NCBI GenBank assembly: GCA_937995835.1
Contig: CALKIV010000048.1
Span: 1-40,444 of the forward strand
DNA: 40,444 nucleotides
Source of the DNA: an uncultured Dysgonomonas sp.
Lineage (GTDB): Bacteria > Bacteroidota > Bacteroidia > Bacteroidales > Dysgonomonadaceae
Direction of reading: 5' to 3'
Shown here: piece by piece, positions 1 to 8,607 of the stretch
How the letters are laid out: each line of letters begins with the position of its first letter
Position numbering within the stretch: position 1 is the first letter of the stretch
Translations under genes and position numbers: made by a program
Notes under the pieces: model-generated
Told to the model about the DNA's origin: nothing
The model's database searches: none
Seen by the model: the letters and a program-made list of their open reading frames with translations, nothing else

Positions 1-1
1 G

Positions 2-1327
2 TTTGAAGCTTGGTTTGATCAGCAAAGTACACAAAAAAGGTTGGTGTATGCAGGAATATTTTTGATATTCGTAGCTATGCTCTTGCTTAATCACTATGTA
101 TATATGATGCATGATGATTATATATACAGTGTGTTGACTTATGGAGAATCGTTCCAATTTCCCGAGAGTTTGATAAAAGTCTATCAAGAAATGAAAGCTT
201 ATTATTTGACTTGGGGGGGACGTATGGTGGCTACAACCTCGACTCACTTAATGCTTTTATTACCTATATCGCTTCAAGATCTTATAAATGCTTTAGTGTT
301 TATGATACTATTATGCTGTAGTTATAAGATGGTTAAGAAAAAGAACGCAAACAATGTTTTACTTTTGGTTCTGATATTTATATCCATTTTCATTTTTGCA
401 CCAACTTTTGTGGCGAGTGCAGTTTGGATCACTGGCAGTGGTGGCTTTTTGTGGACAATGACACTATCTGTCCTGTTTATTTATCCTTATATTAAGACTT
501 ATAATGAAGAGGGAGAATATGAAAACAGTGCCATTCGTATAGTAGGAATTTTTCTTTTCGGAATATTAGCAGGCTGTTCCAACGAAAACTTGGGAGTTGG
601 ATTAGTGATGCTTACACTTCTCTATACATTTCTTTTGTATAGAGAAAAAAACATAACAGCATGGCATATTTCAGGATTAATAGGTGTATCTATAGGTTGT
701 GCAATCATGATCTTTTCGCCAGGAACAGCACTGAGAGCTGTTGCCGAAGAATATCCAAGTTTGTTTAGCTCATTAGATATATTGCCTCAAAAAGTAGCAG
801 GCTTATGGGGATATTATAAATATTTTCTACGCTATCCTTTTATTGTCTATGCAATATGTATGGTTCTATTTTGGTACACTTATCAAGGAGACAACAAACG
901 AAAAATATTAACGAACTCTCTAGCTATCTTGTTTGTGGCTAATTTTATATTATGGATTTCTATTTTTGCTCCAACTTTTCCTCCTCGAGCATTTTTCAGT
1001 GTAACAGTATTTACTGTCATTTCATTTGCTATGCTTTATGCGCATATTGAGTTCAAAAATATTGGAACAAAAGCTATTCATATTTTGTTATTCTCAGTAT
1101 TGTTGGGGTTTTTTGTTTGGGATTATACGAAGACAACTAAATCATTTAGATTTATTTACAATGTGGAACAAGAGAGAATACGGCAAATAGATGAATATAA
1201 AGCTAAAGGAATAAATGCAATAGAGTTTGAGAGAGCTAAGATCGATTATTATTACAACTATATGGAGTCTGGCGAATTCAGGAGTTATTATTATCAAATG
1301 GATATCTCTTTTGTTGATACAAATTAA
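2..1327 (+). CDS. DUF6056-like polytopic membrane protein, 5' end outside window
   Basis: The reading frame is open from base 2, so the true start lies upstream of the window; the TTG at 41 is only the first possible start inside it. The product is very hydrophobic, with roughly ten predicted membrane segments. An extracytoplasmic-looking N-terminal stretch contains MHDDYIYS and GGRMVATTSTH, which resembles the acidic motif and Gly-Arg motif of DUF6056/GT-C-like glycosyltransferase-related membrane proteins of Bacteroidetes. The C-terminus is a soluble, charged tail of about 60 residues. A role in transferring or modifying a surface glycan would fit the family resemblance but is inference. 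The coding sequence looks more AT-rich than metH downstream. Confident that it is a real membrane protein gene, only moderately sure of the family. Confidence 0.7.
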   Translation, partial: FEAWFDQQSTQKRLVYAGIFLIFVAMLLLNHYVYMMHDDYIYSVLTYGESFQFPESLIKVYQEMKAYYLTWGGRMVATTSTHLMLLLPISLQDLINALVFMILLCCSYKMVKKKNANNVLLLVLIFISIFIFAPTFVASAVWITGSGGFLWTMTLSVLFIYPYIKTYNEEGEYENSAIRIVGIFLFGILAGCSNENLGVGLVMLTLLYTFLLYREKNITAWHISGLIGVSIGCAIMIFSPGTALRAVAEEYPSLFSSLDILPQKVAGLWGYYKYFLRYPFIVYAICMVLFWYTYQGDNKRKILTNSLAILFVANFILWISIFAPTFPPRAFFSVTVFTVISFAMLYAHIEFKNIGTKAIHILLFSVLLGFFVWDYTKTTKSFRFIYNVEQERIRQIDEYKAKGINAIEFERAKIDYYYNYMESGEFRSYYYQMDISFVDTN

Positions 1328-1389
1328 TGAGTGTGTTTAATCACAAAATAGAAGATTATTTGAATTAGTAGAATACACAAGAGAGTGTA

Positions 1390-1635
1390 GTGAATGTTGA
1401 GTTAAGTTTATTTTTCAGAGGATTGCTGTTTCTTGATAAAGAAATTCGCCCTCGTGAGGCCATTATAGCTAAAGCCAAGGCAGAAGGGAAAAATGATGTT
1501 TACTTCAGAAAAATTATGTTGAATTATCGTTTTGAATATACCGATTTTAGTCATTTCAATAAAGAATATTATGGAGTTAATATTCATTTTGTAGAAGAAG
1601 ATGACCCTATTTTAGAAGAAAATTATGACAAATAA
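1390..1635 (+). CDS. hypothetical 81-residue protein coupled to metH
   Basis: A short ORF starting at a GTG (in-frame TAG at 1369 and no ATG available), preceded by the purine-rich AAGAGAG. Its last 11 bases overlap the start of metH, so translation is probably coupled. The product is soluble and mixed-charge, aromatic-rich in its second half (many Tyr and Phe), and ends in a very acidic tail (EEDDPILEENYDK). It has no signal peptide or membrane segment. I do not recognise the family. It does not resemble SmpB, which I recall sitting before metH in other Bacteroidales. It could be a remnant of a longer gene, but the overlap with metH favours a real, translated ORF. Confidence 0.55.
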   Translation: MNVELSLFFRGLLFLDKEIRPREAIIAKAKAEGKNDVYFRKIMLNYRFEYTDFSHFNKEYYGVNIHFVEEDDPILEENYDK

Positions 1636-4600
1636 AATTACCGAAATATTAAAGCAGCGTATCCTCATCCTTGATGGAGCAATGGGTACAATGATCCAAA
1701 GATATAAACTTCAAGAAGAAGATTACAGAGGAGAACGTTTTAAAGATGTGAAGAAACCTCAAAAAGGGAACAATGACCTTTTGAGTCTTACACAACCTGA
1801 AATAATAAAAACGATTCATCGCCAATATCTTGAGGCTGGGGCGGATATCATTGAGACCAATTCTTTCAATGGCACAACCATCTCTATGGAAGATTATGGT
1901 ATGGAAGATATCGTCAAAGAGATGAACTGCCAAGCAGCTAAAATAGCTCGTGAGGTTGCTGACGAGTATAACAAGAAAACTCCTGACAAACCACGTTTTG
2001 TGGCTGGGGCAATGGGCCCAACCAATCGAACAGCATCAATCAGTCCAAAGGTGGAAAATCCGATGTTTAGGGCTGTCACGTTCGACGACTTGGTGCTAGC
2101 ATACAGACAACAAGTGGAAGGCTTGATTGAAGGTGGAGTAGATCTTTTCTTGGTGGAAACGATCTTTGATACCTTGAATGCTAAAGCTGCACTTTTTGCC
2201 ATCGAGGAGGTAAGAAAAGAGAAAGGATTGGATCTTCCTATCATGATTTCTGTTACGCTCACTGATAAAGCAGGACGTACGCTTTCGGGACAAACCATAG
2301 GTGCTTTCTTGGCTTCTGTGAGCCATATCGACTATCTGTCAGTAGGACTTAACTGCTCGTTTGGAGCATCAGATATGAAGGCTTTCTTGAAAGAGTTATC
2401 TCGTTTGGCGCCTGCCTATGTATCAGCTTATCCCAATGCCGGACTGCCGAATCAGTTTGGTGAATATGATGAAACGCCTGAAAAAATGGCGATTCAACTT
2501 CAAGAATTTATAGATGAAGGATTGGTAAATATTCTTGGAGGATGTTGTGGTACAACTCCCGAGCACATTGCGCAGTATGATGAGTTGGTAAAAAATGCAA
2601 CTCCACGAACTCCAGCCGATAAACCAAAATACATGTGGCTTTCGGGCTTGGAACTTCTGGAAGCAAAACCTGAAATAAATTTTATCAATGTGGGCGAACG
2701 ATGCAATGTGGCAGGTTCGAGAAAGTTCTTACGATTGATAAAAGAACAAAAATACGAAGAGGCACTTCAAATAGCTGTAAGACAGGTAGAAGATGGAGCA
2801 CAAATCCTTGATGTGAACATGGATGAAGGTTTGCTAGATGGAGCAAAAGAGATGACAACTTTTCTAAATCTAGTGGCTTCTGACCCTGATGTGTCGCGCA
2901 TTCCTGTGATGATAGACTCTTCTAAGTGGGAGGTTCTTGAGGCAGGGCTAAAGTGTGTGCAAGGAAAAGCTGTGGTTAATTCAATCTCACTGAAAGAGGG
3001 TGAAGAGGAATTTTTACATCATTCGCGAATCATTCGTGCCTATGGTGCTGCAGTAATTGTGATGGCTTTTGACGAAAGAGGGCAAGCTGATTCCTTTGAG
3101 CGTAGAAAAGAAATTTGTGGACGAGCCTACAAACTTTTAGTAGATGATGGTTTCGACCCTAAAGATATAATCTTTGACCCCAATATTTTGACTATTGCTA
3201 CGGGCATTGATGAACATAGAAACTATGCTGTTGATTTCTTAAATACCATTACTTGGATTAAAGAAAATTTGCCTGAAGCTAAAATTAGTGGTGGCATTAG
3301 CAATCTGTCGTTTGCGCTTCGTGGTAACGATTACATTCGCGAGGTGATGCATTCTGTTTTCCTTTATTATGCTATTCAACGTGGCATGGATATGGGAATT
3401 GTCAATCCGGGTCAGTCTATTATCTATGATGACATACCAGATGATTTGCGCATCTTGGTGGAAGATGTGATTTTTAATCGTCGTGAGGCCACTGAAGAAC
3501 TGATTGCTTACGCTGAAAAAATTAGAGAAGAGAAATCGGGACAGACCGAGACTAAGGTGGAAGAGTGGCGCTCGTTCGATCTAGATAAAAGGCTGGAACA
3601 TGCTTTGGTGAAAGGTATCAGCGACTATATGGACGAGGATTTGGCAGAAGCATTGCAAGTTTATCCAAAGGCTGTTGACATTATCGACAAACCTCTGATG
3701 GCAGGAATGAATCGAGTGGGAGAGCTGTTTGGTGCAGGTAAAATGTTCCTGCCTCAGGTGGTGAAAACGGCACGCACCATGAAACGTGCTGTGGCTATTC
3801 TACAACCCGTACTTGAAAGTCAAAAAGCTGAAGGAGCAAAGAAAGAGGGAAAACTCTTGATTGCTACCGTTAAAGGGGACGTACATGATATTGGCAAAAA
3901 TATAGTTTCCATTATTTTAGCTTGTAACAACTACGAAATGATTGACTTAGGGGTGATGACACCTCCTGAAGTGATCATTCAAAAGATAAAAGAAATTAAA
4001 CCTGATATTGTATGTCTTAGTGGACTGATAACTCCTTCTTTAGAGGAAATGAGTGTGGTGGCTAAGGAAATGCAAAAGGCTGGATTTGATATGCCTCTGA
4101 TGATTGGTGGGGCTACAACTTCCAAATTACATACTGCTATAAAAATAGCACCTAACTATAATAGTGGTTCGGTGGTGTATGTCAAAGATGCTTCACAAGC
4201 ACCGGCAGTGGTTGCCAAATTGGTAAATCCATCTGTAAGCAAGGAGTTTCTCGAAGAAGTAAAAGATGAGTATTTGCGTTTGGCAGAAGCTCAAAAAGAT
4301 AAAAAAATAGAGCTTGAACCTTTCAAAGAGGTGATCAAAAAGCCTTATCAAGTGGATTGGTCAAACTATACCCCTGTTGAGCCTAATGTGAAAGGGAGAC
4401 AGGTGTATACCAATGTACCGGTAGGTGAGATTGCACCTTTTGTCGATTGGAAATTTTTCTTTCATTCGTGGAATCTTTCGGCACGTTATGGTTCTATTCA
4501 TGGAGTGGATGCTTGTCCTGCATGTCGTACGGCTTGGGTGAAGTCTTTTCCAGAGGATGAGCAAGAGAAGGCAAGAGAAGCTGAGAAACTATATAAGGAA

Positions 4601-5314
4601 GCCAATGCCATGATAGATCATTTGGTGCATATCAAAGCAGATTTTATAGGTTTCGTATTCGGTATCTATGAAGCTTACAGTGCTGATGAAAGTATCTATA
4701 TTGATGGTAAACGCTTCCCTATGCTTCGTCAACAAAAGAAAACAGAGAAGGATATTTATCTGTCTTTAGCAGATTTTGTGATGCCCAAAACAGAAGGAAA
4801 GACCGACTATGTAGCAGGCTTCACAGTGAGTGCAGGTTTGGGTGGAGCAGAAGCACTGCTGAAAAAATATGAAGATGAAGGTGACGAATATAATGTTCTG
4901 CTTTTGAAATCGGTTTTGGATCGATTGGCAGAGGCTACAACCGAGTGGTTGCATCATCGCATAAGGACAAAATATTGGGGCTTTGCAAAGGATGAAAAGT
5001 TGACAGTGAATGAGATGTTTGCTGTCAAATATGAAAGTATTCGTCCAGCAGTGGGCTATCCATCTATTCCGGATCAGTCAATCAATTTTATATTGAATCA
5101 TGATCTTTTGCAATCGGAAGAGATAGGTGTAGAATTGACCGAAAATGGTGTAATGTTTCCAAATGCTTCCGTTAGTGGTATTATTATAGCACACCCTGAA
5201 TCAAAATATTTTGCTATTGGCAAGATAGATGAAAGTCAGGCAGTGGAGTATATCAAAAATAGGGGAGAAGCTGAGGAGCTAACAAGAAAATTCTTAGCTT
5301 CCAATTTGGTCTGA
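1625..5314 (+). CDS. metH: cobalamin-dependent methionine synthase
   Basis: Transfers a methyl group from 5-methyltetrahydrofolate to homocysteine through enzyme-bound methylcobalamin in the cytoplasm, giving methionine and tetrahydrofolate. At 1229 residues it is full length for the four-module enzyme. The homocysteine domain (about 1-325) carries the zinc cysteines Cys244 (NCSFG) and Cys307/Cys308 (GGCCGTT). The pterin domain begins near 355 (INVGERCNVAGS). The B12 module has DVHDIG, with His754 as the lower axial cobalt ligand. The C-terminal activation domain for S-adenosylmethionine-dependent reactivation shows SLADFVMPK, AEATTEWLHH and VGYPSIPDQ. The ATG at 1625 overlaps the preceding small ORF by 11 bases. 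I see no cobalamin riboswitch in the short space upstream. Very secure assignment. Confidence 0.98.
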   Translation: MTNKITEILKQRILILDGAMGTMIQRYKLQEEDYRGERFKDVKKPQKGNNDLLSLTQPEIIKTIHRQYLEAGADIIETNSFNGTTISMEDYGMEDIVKEMNCQAAKIAREVADEYNKKTPDKPRFVAGAMGPTNRTASISPKVENPMFRAVTFDDLVLAYRQQVEGLIEGGVDLFLVETIFDTLNAKAALFAIEEVRKEKGLDLPIMISVTLTDKAGRTLSGQTIGAFLASVSHIDYLSVGLNCSFGASDMKAFLKELSRLAPAYVSAYPNAGLPNQFGEYDETPEKMAIQLQEFIDEGLVNILGGCCGTTPEHIAQYDELVKNATPRTPADKPKYMWLSGLELLEAKPEINFINVGERCNVAGSRKFLRLIKEQKYEEALQIAVRQVEDGAQILDVNMDEGLLDGAKEMTTFLNLVASDPDVSRIPVMIDSSKWEVLEAGLKCVQGKAVVNSISLKEGEEEFLHHSRIIRAYGAAVIVMAFDERGQADSFERRKEICGRAYKLLVDDGFDPKDIIFDPNILTIATGIDEHRNYAVDFLNTITWIKENLPEAKISGGISNLSFALRGNDYIREVMHSVFLYYAIQRGMDMGIVNPGQSIIYDDIPDDLRILVEDVIFNRREATEELIAYAEKIREEKSGQTETKVEEWRSFDLDKRLEHALVKGISDYMDEDLAEALQVYPKAVDIIDKPLMAGMNRVGELFGAGKMFLPQVVKTARTMKRAVAILQPVLESQKAEGAKKEGKLLIATVKGDVHDIGKNIVSIILACNNYEMIDLGVMTPPEVIIQKIKEIKPDIVCLSGLITPSLEEMSVVAKEMQKAGFDMPLMIGGATTSKLHTAIKIAPNYNSGSVVYVKDASQAPAVVAKLVNPSVSKEFLEEVKDEYLRLAEAQKDKKIELEPFKEVIKKPYQVDWSNYTPVEPNVKGRQVYTNVPVGEIAPFVDWKFFFHSWNLSARYGSIHGVDACPACRTAWVKSFPEDEQEKAREAEKLYKEANAMIDHLVHIKADFIGFVFGIYEAYSADESIYIDGKRFPMLRQQKKTEKDIYLSLADFVMPKTEGKTDYVAGFTVSAGLGGAEALLKKYEDEGDEYNVLLLKSVLDRLAEATTEWLHHRIRTKYWGFAKDEKLTVNEMFAVKYESIRPAVGYPSIPDQSINFILNHDLLQSEEIGVELTENGVMFPNASVSGIIIAHPESKYFAIGKIDESQAVEYIKNRGEAEELTRKFLASNLV

Positions 5315-5358
5315 TTTTTTATTAAAGTTTCTTTTCTAGAAAAATAATTTAAAGAGAG

Positions 5359-5631
5359 ATGAGATTTTTAGAGAACTTCATTAGTTATAGTTTGGCTTTT
5401 TTGATGGGGTTGTTGCTGTATGCTCTCGTATTGTTTTATCCTCTAGGATACTTAATAGAGATGATTTTTGCAAGCAGTGGCACTACCTCAGGCAGTGCCA
5501 TTGCTGATGCTTATCTTTTATTATTCATCTCTTTGATCTTAGGAGGGGGCTTTTTTCTAATTTACTTGTTTATTTATTTCTTATATTTAGTACCTCTTGT
5601 GAGGAAAGTTGTAAATAAATATTGGGGATAA
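5359..5631 (+). CDS. small two-span membrane protein, unknown
   Basis: A 90-residue ORF 44 bases after metH, with AAAGAGAG just before its ATG as a plausible ribosome site. It has two long hydrophobic segments (about 8-38 and 50-78), the second containing LILGGG, and a short basic C-terminus (RKVVNKYWG). No known motif is visible. Same-strand position suggests it may be co-transcribed with metH, but nothing links it to methionine synthesis. It converges with the next gene, leaving 18 bases between the two stops. Likely a real inner-membrane protein of unknown function. Confidence 0.6.
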   Translation: MRFLENFISYSLAFLMGLLLYALVLFYPLGYLIEMIFASSGTTSGSAIADAYLLLFISLILGGGFFLIYLFIYFLYLVPLVRKVVNKYWG

Positions 5632-5649
5632 GAGAGATCGGCTAAAATA

Positions 5650-6171
5650 TTATTTATTTCCATCTTTGCTAATCACTTCCCGAAGAGCATCTTGGGCGAT
5701 ATAGGCTGCTTCTTTGGCATAGTCACCTACATAATCAAAATCGGTGTGACATTCGTTTTTATTATCATCTAGCCAATTGATCCTTAGTCTGAAAAGTTCG
5801 TCTTTTTTGTCATTGGTTAAGAAAAAGATTATGATATCCCAAAAGAACCAATCGGAGGAATCAATATTATCTGCTAGAGTTGTAAGGTCGGTTACTTCAA
5901 CATTGACAATGCCCCTTAATGCTATTTGTCCATGAGTTTGATTGTTCTTTGTAAACAGAAGTGCTTCATTTGTAGTTTCAATACTGTATGTGTGATCTAG
6001 AATTAAGCCAGACAACCCTTCTACATAATATTGATGAGATAAAGGACTCTTTTTTAGGTTTTTGATGTATAACTTTTTCTCATTCTCTCTCTTGCTTCTT
6101 ACTATTAAGAGATAGATGAGTAAGATGATGGTAAAGAATACGATGGAATAAATGAAATTTGATGACCACAT
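5650..6171 (-). CDS. hypothetical membrane-anchored protein
   Basis: 173 residues. An N-terminal membrane helix (about 7-25) is followed by a basic patch (RSKRENEKK), so the rest is predicted to be cytoplasmic. The soluble part (about 45-170) alternates short hydrophobic strands and polar turns and contains a Trp-rich segment (SSDWFFWDIIIFFL). The pattern is reminiscent of a small beta-rich PH-like domain, but I cannot name the family. It is transcribed alone, convergent with the gene to its left and divergent from the metal permease to its right. No full -7 element was found; a near match (TATCTTGA, minus strand) lies around 6210. Confidence 0.65.
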   Translation of the reverse strand: MWSSNFIYSIVFFTIILLIYLLIVRSKRENEKKLYIKNLKKSPLSHQYYVEGLSGLILDHTYSIETTNEALLFTKNNQTHGQIALRGIVNVEVTDLTTLADNIDSSDWFFWDIIIFFLTNDKKDELFRLRINWLDDNKNECHTDFDYVGDYAKEAAYIAQDALREVISKDGNK

Positions 6172-6295
6172 ATAGGTTTGTAAGTGTTTTGTTAGATGAA
6201 CATAGAATCAAGATATAAAGTTATGAGAAATAAATTGATATATAAAATCTACTTTATAGAAGTGTAAAAGATGAAAAGTATTCAATAAGAAACTG

Positions 6296-6303
6296 TATCT
6301 TTG
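6296..6303 (+). promoter_or_regulatory. Bacteroidetes -7 element for the metal permease gene
   Basis: TATCTTTG matches the TAnnTTTG -7 consensus of the Bacteroidetes primary sigma factor exactly and lies 60 bases before the GTG start. No good TTTG -33 element is seen at the expected distance. Confidence 0.5.
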
Positions 6304-6310
6304 AGATTAG

Positions 6311-6343
6311 TTTTGAAACAAAAGAATTAGTACAGTTTTGTAC
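6311..6343. promoter_or_regulatory. two adjacent inverted repeats, possible operator
   Basis: TTTTG-AAA-CAAAA (6311-6323) and GTACA-GTTT-TGTAC (6330-6343) sit between the -7 element and the start of the metal permease. Each arm is only 5 bases, so chance is possible. The position would suit a metal-responsive repressor, which is inference. Confidence 0.25.
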
Positions 6344-6363
6344 AAAAAAAACTTGTCAGCTGC

Positions 6364-7188
6364 GTGAATTTTATAGATCTACTTTCCTATCCTTTTTTCC
6401 AAAATGCCCTCATCGGTAGTTTGCTGGCCAGTATTGCTTGTGGCATTGTGGGCACTTATGTAGTGGTGCGTCGTCTGGTTTTTATCAGTGGTGGCATTAC
6501 GCATGCCTCGCTTGGAGGCTTGGGGATGGGCTTTTATTTTGGTTGGAATCCTATCCTTTCGGCTATGATTTTTTCGGTGCTTTCGGCTTTTGGTATCGAG
6601 TGGTTGAGCACCCGCCAAGATGTGCGAGAAGATTCAGCAATCGGTACATTTTGGTCGTTGGGAATGGCTGTTGGAATCATTTTTATCTATCTGAAACCGG
6701 GATTTGCACCCAACCTGAATGACTATCTGTTTGGTAATATTCTCACGATTACCCATGGTGATATTCGTTGGCTGTCCGTCCTTTCAATTATACTGATCTT
6801 TGTATTTTATTTCTTCAAGCGTGAGATCATTTTCACAGCTTTTGATCCAGAATTTGCAAAGACTAAGCAGCTGCCTGTCAACTTGGTAAAGTATGTGATG
6901 ATGATGTTCATTGCTATCACCATTGTACTCTCCATCCGTTTGGTAGGCATTGTGTTGCTGATGTCGCTATTGACTGTGCCACAGATGACTGCCAATCTTT
7001 TTACCTCCAATTTTGTAAAGATGATTTATCTGTCGGTGCTGATAGGTTTTGCAGGTTGCTTGATTGGGCTTTTTCTTTCGGCCACGCTAGATGTGCCGTC
7101 TGGGGTATTTATCATCTTTAGCCAAATTGTTATCTTCTTGTTATGCAGAGGGCTGATGAAAATAAAAGATAAGAAAGCTTTAGTCTGA
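6364..7188 (+). CDS. metal ABC transporter permease, ZnuB/MntB family
   Basis: 274 residues with about eight membrane segments, typical of the ABC-3 permeases that move Zn2+ or Mn2+ across the inner membrane. Family marks include the N-terminal FFQNALIGSLLASIACGIVG, the VVRRLVFISGGITHAS stretch, and the loop RLVGIVLLMSLLTVPQ that contacts the ATPase. The GTG at 6364 gives the usual N-terminus for the family. The gene is an orphan here: no ATPase and no metal-binding lipoprotein adjoin it, so its partners must be encoded elsewhere. Zinc or manganese cannot be told apart from the sequence. A matching -7 element and short inverted repeats lie upstream. Confidence 0.9.
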   Translation: MNFIDLLSYPFFQNALIGSLLASIACGIVGTYVVVRRLVFISGGITHASLGGLGMGFYFGWNPILSAMIFSVLSAFGIEWLSTRQDVREDSAIGTFWSLGMAVGIIFIYLKPGFAPNLNDYLFGNILTITHGDIRWLSVLSIILIFVFYFFKREIIFTAFDPEFAKTKQLPVNLVKYVMMMFIAITIVLSIRLVGIVLLMSLLTVPQMTANLFTSNFVKMIYLSVLIGFAGCLIGLFLSATLDVPSGVFIIFSQIVIFLLCRGLMKIKDKKALV

Positions 7189-7273
7189 ATGGCAGTATTC
7201 TGCTCATTATTCTTATCTTAGTATCTCTGAAAATCTGATAGATATAATCTTACACACTTAAAAAAACGAAGAG

Positions 7274-8035
7274 ATGAGGAAAAGAATCTTTGCACCAATA
7301 ATTATAATTGCTACACTGCTGATATCTTGTGATGATATGCAAACTCCACGAGTAAGATATACTGATGGTGTAACTGATACACTGACAGTGGAGAAGATGT
7401 TGGAAGACACCACTAAAATCTTAATAGCTTCAATGCCCATTCATTTCGATAGTACAGCGGTGCTGATACATCCTATCGGTTGGGAAGATGTGTATTTGGT
7501 AGATAGCTATGGTGTCAATGTAGATAGATTAAAAAAGGCCGATCGAGTATCCTCTTCAAGCCAATACATTAGTTATAATAATCGTAATTATATCTCGGGA
7601 AGTATGGTCAATCTGCTTTTTGAGGATATTGAAACAGGAGAACTGCGAAAATTGACTGATAAGGCCGTTGTGATCACTTCTGTCAAGTATCTGACCGATG
7701 TAATAAAGAAAACCGGTAAGCATTATTTGATTTATACGGTTTACGATAGAGACTATAACAGAGATGGAAAACTCGACTATAGAGATTTGAGCGCTTGCTA
7801 TATGAGTAATTTGGATGGGACAAACTTTACAAAAATAACGCAAGACTATCACTACCTTGAATTTTCACAATTGGTTGAACAAAATGGTAAATACTACTAT
7901 CGTACCATCGAGGATGTGAATAAGGATGGAATATATAATAAAAAAGATAAATATCATTATTATTATATAGATCTAAATAAAGAAGACTTTATTTCTGTGG
8001 AATATTTTCCTCTAGACTTGTTGGACGTAAAGTGA
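7274..8035 (+). CDS. lipoprotein with two EF-hand/dockerin-like loops
   Basis: 253 residues. The N-terminus (MRKRIFAPIIIIATLLISC) is a lipoprotein signal with Cys19 as the lipidated residue, so the protein is anchored in an envelope membrane. Two 12-residue acidic loops have calcium-ligand spacing: Asp160-Asn162-Asp164-Gly165-Leu167-Asp171 and Asp214-Asn216-Asp218-Gly219-Tyr221-Asp225. They are about 54 residues apart and each is followed by a short strand, suggesting blades or repeats in a beta-rich fold (for example a small propeller) with bound calcium. I do not recognise the family. It follows the metal permease by 85 bases on the same strand, but no shared role is evident. Confidence 0.75.
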   Translation: MRKRIFAPIIIIATLLISCDDMQTPRVRYTDGVTDTLTVEKMLEDTTKILIASMPIHFDSTAVLIHPIGWEDVYLVDSYGVNVDRLKKADRVSSSSQYISYNNRNYISGSMVNLLFEDIETGELRKLTDKAVVITSVKYLTDVIKKTGKHYLIYTVYDRDYNRDGKLDYRDLSACYMSNLDGTNFTKITQDYHYLEFSQLVEQNGKYYYRTIEDVNKDGIYNKKDKYHYYYIDLNKEDFISVEYFPLDLLDVK

Positions 8036-8087
8036 AAGGCTATAACGAATAAAGCAAAAGGTGTTTAGTTTGTCCCTGAAGTGTTTT

Positions 8088-8603
8088 TTATTTCCCCACA
8101 ATATTCGTGATATCCTTGATCGAAATATGTCGACTGCTTTCTTTTCTGAATAATAATACCCCGATGCTGATGCCAATTGCTAGGGTGAAGAGTAGAGAGG
8201 CTGTGAGCATAAAGTTGTGCACCATCTGTGGCAAAATGGTGGGGTCATTGAGGATGTAACTTTCGTCGGTGCTTTTTATACCGGCAAGCATCGTTTTGTA
8301 GGCATACATGCCGGGTATCATGGTGATACAGGCAGGCATGGTGAAAACGATGGGTGGTTGATCTACTCTGTGTGCTGCAAAGATTCCTACAAAGCCAACG
8401 AACATGGCTCCTGAAAGTGTGGCAGTGATCAGTCCTAAATCTAGCTGGATCAAAACGAAACGCAAAGCGTGTCCAAGACCTCCAAGTAAGCCCGCAAGCC
8501 ACAAGACTTTCCTACTACTTCCGAAAAGTATAGCCCAGCAAAAACCGACCATAAAGGCGATTGCAAAATCTCTAAAAACAGTGAATAGTGTAAGTTCTTC
8601 CAT
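8088..8603 (-). CDS. ThrE C-terminal-half exporter subunit, YjjB/DUF3815 type
   Basis: 171 residues with five hydrophobic segments, including FMVGFCWAILFGSSRK, GGLGHALRFVL and PACITMIPGMYAY. The last matches the conserved P-x-x-x-x-I-P-G motif of the ThrE_2/DUF3815 family. In many bacteria this half is fused to the DUF1212 half; here, as in Escherichia coli yjjB/yjjP, it is a separate gene. It starts 4 bases after the stop of the partner gene (8608-9396), so the two are co-translated. The pair probably forms an inner-membrane exporter for threonine/serine or, as reported for YjjPB, dicarboxylates such as succinate. The substrate is not decided by the sequence. Confidence 0.88.
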   Translation of the reverse strand: MEELTLFTVFRDFAIAFMVGFCWAILFGSSRKVLWLAGLLGGLGHALRFVLIQLDLGLITATLSGAMFVGFVGIFAAHRVDQPPIVFTMPACITMIPGMYAYKTMLAGIKSTDESYILNDPTILPQMVHNFMLTASLLFTLAIGISIGVLLFRKESSRHISIKDITNIVGK

Positions 8604-8607
8604 TTTC

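Noticed and set aside
1328..1624. Possible cobalamin riboswitch ahead of metH
   Set aside because: The space is nearly filled by the 81-residue ORF and shows no B12-box-like sequence or suitable fold.
5332..5343. Palindrome TTTTCTAGAAAA after metH as terminator
   Set aside because: No G/C-rich stem and no usable loop; likely chance in AT-rich DNA.
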